DNA of 64,000 nucleotides from Paenibacillus macerans (GTDB lineage Bacteria > Bacillota > Bacilli > Paenibacillales > Paenibacillaceae). Shown in pieces: positions 61,723 through 64,000 of this stretch. Numbering within the stretch: position 1 is the first letter of the stretch; every line of letters starts with the position of its first letter. The stretch lies in contig NZ_JAMBOE010000017.1 of assembly GCF_023715465.1 (NCBI RefSeq), positions 1 through 64,000 of the forward strand, in the 5' to 3' direction. Under the pieces are notes generated by a model. It was not told where the DNA came from. It searched no databases and saw nothing but the letters and a program-made list of their open reading frames with translations. The translations under genes and the position numbers were made by a program.

Positions 61723-63144
61723 CTACTTGCGGATTTGGCCAATCTTGATCAAATTGGTCGACCCGGAACGTCCAAGCGGAACCCCGGCGGTAATAACGAC
61801 AAGGTCGCCTTCCTTCACCACGCCGGAATCCAGGCCGCCCTTCATCGCCTTGTCGAACATTTCGTCCGTGGACGAAGCAACCTCGCCCTTCACCGGCGTA
61901 ACGCCCCAGTTCAAAGCCAAGCGGCGCAGCGTTTGGTCTTCGGTCGTCACCGCGATGATCGGCGCTTTCGGACGATATTTGGACACCATCCGTGCCGTAT
62001 AACCCGTTTCCGTGGAAGTGATGATCGCTTTGGCGTTCAGCTCCAGCGCGGAGTTGGCCACCGCCTGGCTGATCGCTTCCGTCACGGTTGTTTGCTGGGC
62101 ATTGCTTTGCTTGATGAAAATTTCGCGGTATTCGAGGCCGGATTCGGCTTTTTCCGCAATGCGGGCCATCGTCAGCACCGATTCCACCGGATATTTCCCG
62201 GCAGCCGTTTCGCCGGACAACATGATTGCGTCCGTACCGTCGAAAATCGCGTTCGCCACGTCGCTCGCTTCGGCGCGTGTCGGTCTCGGATTACGCTGCA
62301 TCGAGTCGAGCATTTGCGTGGCGGTAATAACCGGTTTGCCGACGCGGTTGCATTTTTCGATCATCCGTTTTTGCACCAGCGGCACGTCTTCGGCAGGGAT
62401 TTCCACGCCAAGGTCGCCGCGGGCTACCATCAAACCGTCGGACACTTCCAGGATTTCGTCCAGGTTGTCGACGCCTTGCTGGTTTTCGATTTTGGAGATA
62501 ATTTGGATGTGGGTAGCGTTATGTTTCTCAAGCAATTGACGGATTTCAAGCACGTCGCTCGCTTTACGAACGAAGGAAGCGGCAATAAAATCGATGCCTT
62601 GCTCGATCCCAAACTTGATATCGTTAGCATCTTTCTCGGTGATGCCTGGCAGGGAAATGTCAACGCCGGGAACATTTACACCTTTCTTGCTCTTAATGGT
62701 GCCGCCGTTGACGATCCGGCATTTGATTTCCGTGCCTTGGATGTCAACTACCGTCAGTCCGATCAAACCGTCATCGATCAAAATGGTCGAACCTGCTTCC
62801 ACATCACCCGGAAGCTCTTTGTACGTAATCGAGATGCGATTCTTGTCCCCGAGAATTTCTTCCGTAGTAAGGGTGATGAATTCGTCTTGCACGAGCTCGA
62901 TCGGTTCTTCCTTTAATTTGCCGGTACGGATTTCTGGACCTTTGGTGTCCAACAGTATGGCGATTGATTTCCCCAGCTCCGCGCTCGCTTGGCGGATCGT
63001 TTTGATCCGGCCGCCATGCTCCTCAAAATCTCCATGGGAGAAGTTCAGGCGAGCGACGTTCATTCCGGCCATGATCAACTTCTTGATGTTCTCTAACGAT
63101 TCACTGGAAGGACCGATGGTACATACGATTTTTGTTTTGCGCAT
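61723..63144 (-). CDS. pyk: Pyruvate kinase
   Basis: A 473-residue glycolytic enzyme making ATP and pyruvate. [56 protein letters not shown] and the C-terminal allosteric domain are present. It ends at the standard position and lacks the extra PEP-utiliser-like domain that lengthens Bacillus and Geobacillus enzymes to about 585. ATG at 63144 follows GGAGGAAACCC. Confidence 0.95.
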   Translation of the reverse strand: MRKTKIVCTIGPSSESLENIKKLIMAGMNVARLNFSHGDFEEHGGRIKTIRQASAELGKSIAILLDTKGPEIRTGKLKEEPIELVQDEFITLTTEEILGDKNRISITYKELPGDVEAGSTILIDDGLIGLTVVDIQGTEIKCRIVNGGTIKSKKGVNVPGVDISLPGITEKDANDIKFGIEQGIDFIAASFVRKASDVLEIRQLLEKHNATHIQIISKIENQQGVDNLDEILEVSDGLMVARGDLGVEIPAEDVPLVQKRMIEKCNRVGKPVITATQMLDSMQRNPRPTRAEASDVANAIFDGTDAIMLSGETAAGKYPVESVLTMARIAEKAESGLEYREIFIKQSNAQQTTVTEAISQAVANSALELNAKAIITSTETGYTARMVSKYRPKAPIIAVTTEDQTLRRLALNWGVTPVKGEVASSTDEMFDKAMKGGLDSGVVKEGDLVVITAGVPLGRSGSTNLIKIGQIRK

Positions 63145-63284
63145 TTGGGTTTCCTCCGTTTTAATAGTTCTCTCTATATAGTCTTTTCCAACAACTAAAT
63201 TTACTACAATTTTGTCGATTTGTATAGGAAGTTTATCATATTGTCACGAACATTCTATTGTTTTACCCTACGGAAACAATCTAT

Positions 63285-63329
63285 AATAGCCGAAAAATCC
63301 GAGGCCAAAGCCCCGATTTTTCGGCTATT
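63285..63329 (-). terminator. Strong hairpin between accA and pyk
   Basis: The 15-mer AATAGCCGAAAAATC at 63285-63299 is exactly inverted at 63315-63329. The U-rich arm is inside the stem. It lies nine bases after the accA stop and probably terminates or processes that transcript. Confidence 0.75.
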
Positions 63330-63337
63330 CGATAGTT

Positions 63338-64000
63338 TTACTCCTGCTTGTGCACCAATTCCGAGGATGCGGTTTCTTCACCGTCCCCGCCGGAATCACC
63401 AGAAACAGCAGGAGACGTCTTTTCCAGGCTTAAGTTCTCCCCCGGCACGGCGGAACCTGCCGGAGATCCCGCGTATACGCACGCTTCCGTACTCCCGGCC
63501 ACCGTAAACTTGCCGATTTTCCGGAATTTCCGATACCGGTCCTCAAGCAGCTCGTCCGCATGCATGATCGACAATTCCTCCAAATGGCGGACAATCGCTT
63601 CCTTAATGGCGCCTGCAGTTGCTTCGTAATCGCGGTGCGCCCCGCCCCGCGGCTCCGGAATGACCTCTTCAATCACTTCCATTTCCAGCAGGTCCTGGGC
63701 CGTAATCTTCATCGCTTCCGCCGCCTGGTCCGCCTTGGAAGCGTCCTTCCACAGAATCGAAGCCGCGCCGTTCGGCGAGATCGCGGAATATATGGCGTTC
63801 TCCAGCATCAGCACGCGGTTGCCGACGCCAAGCGCCAGCGCCCCGCCGCTACCGCCTTCGCCGAGGACCACACAAATAACGGGCACCCGAAGCATCGCCA
63901 TTTCCCGCAGGTTGCGGGCGATCGCCTCGGATTGTCCCCGTTCCTCCGCCGTAATGCCCGGATAAGCCCCTTTTGTATCGATAAACGTAACGATGGGCCG
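63338..64000 (-). CDS. accA: Acetyl-CoA carboxylase carboxyltransferase subunit alpha (partial)
   Basis: The C-terminal 220 residues; the N terminus lies beyond the window. The frame is open to 64000 and reads [22 protein letters not shown], then [50 protein letters not shown], the carboxyltransferase core. The enzyme moves CO2 from biotin to acetyl-CoA to start fatty acid synthesis. After [10 protein letters not shown], where the family normally stops, about 52 more residues follow, rich in Ser, Gly and Glu (see findings). accD would be expected upstream, and pyk follows. Confidence 0.93.
   Translation of the reverse strand, partial: RPIVTFIDTKGAYPGITAEERGQSEAIARNLREMAMLRVPVICVVLGEGGSGGALALGVGNRVLMLENAIYSAISPNGAASILWKDASKADQAAEAMKITAQDLLEMEVIEEVIPEPRGGAHRDYEATAGAIKEAIVRHLEELSIMHADELLEDRYRKFRKIGKFTVAGSTEACVYAGSPAGSAVPGENLSLEKTSPAVSGDSGGDGEETASSELVHKQE

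Noticed and set aside
61645-62916. 423-codon plus-strand ORF opposite pyruvate kinase
   Set aside because: Shadow of pyk; translation is His/Arg/Phe-rich and unlike a real protein.

Overview
The window looks like chromosomal DNA from a Paenibacillus-type, endospore-forming, low-GC-lineage Firmicute of moderate GC content. The evidence is Bacillales gene sets and order (citZ-icd-mdh; pstSCAB with phoPR; polA-mutM-coaE-nrdR), an alpha/beta small acid-soluble spore protein, a YtvI-type sporulation permease, a T-box ahead of argS, SLH-domain surface protein architecture and strong AGGAGG-type ribosome binding sites. The genus is an inference from protein style; no rRNA is present to prove it.

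Layout. 0-1 kb: two small genes (DUF1232-like, OsmC-like). 1-6.6 kb (minus) and 6.9-14 kb (plus): two divergent, complete oligopeptide/dipeptide ABC transporters, the second headed by an M20 dipeptidase. 14-18.4 kb: small housekeeping and hypothetical genes (TraX-like, glutamate racemase, YtxH, YutE-like, Dabb, DUF2642-like) and an ArsR-SRPBCC fusion. 18.5-18.7 kb: tRNA-Ala and tRNA-Lys with promoter and terminator. 19.2-22.6 kb: a 1152-residue SLH surface protein. 23.2-28.7 kb: a STAND-type ATPase regulator followed by a sugar ABC importer (binding protein and two permeases, no ATPase). 28.8-30.9 kb: WYL regulator, a small ORF, DedA protein. 31-33.3 kb: an accessory patch with interspersed repeats and a transposase-like gene. 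33.4-37 kb: pstSCAB1. 37.2-42.9 kb: nrdR, SASP, lytic transglycosylase, coaE, mutM, polA. 43-50.2 kb: phoU, pstB2, a CBS-domain chemoreceptor-like gene, phoP, phoR, fumarase. 50.4-52.3 kb: glycosyltransferase, XRE regulator, membrane protein. 52.3-53.6 kb: a second accessory patch. 53.7-64 kb: mdh, icd, citZ, ytvI, argS with T-box, fxsA, thioesterase, pyk, accA (cut by the window end).

How it fits together. The phosphate genes form one regulon physically interleaved with DNA repair/replication genes: TTTACA/TTAACA half-sites in 11-bp phase occur upstream of pstS, pstB2 and phoP. TCA and lower-glycolysis genes (citZ, icd, mdh, fumarase, pyk, accA) lie close together.

Most unusual content. (1) Two diverged copies of a mobile element (31.27-33.3 kb and 52.75-53.59 kb) each carry a sigma-A-type promoter with a LexA/DinR-like operator inside the spacer and a second one 30 bp away. 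One copy has a transposase-like gene behind this promoter; the other has lost it, and an internal module is inverted between copies. (2) A bipartite intergenic motif, TAACGG-N11-(C/G)(C/T)TATT, occurs at least a dozen times with invariant spacing in four intergenic regions, arranged in head-to-head sets. I do not recognise it as a named element.
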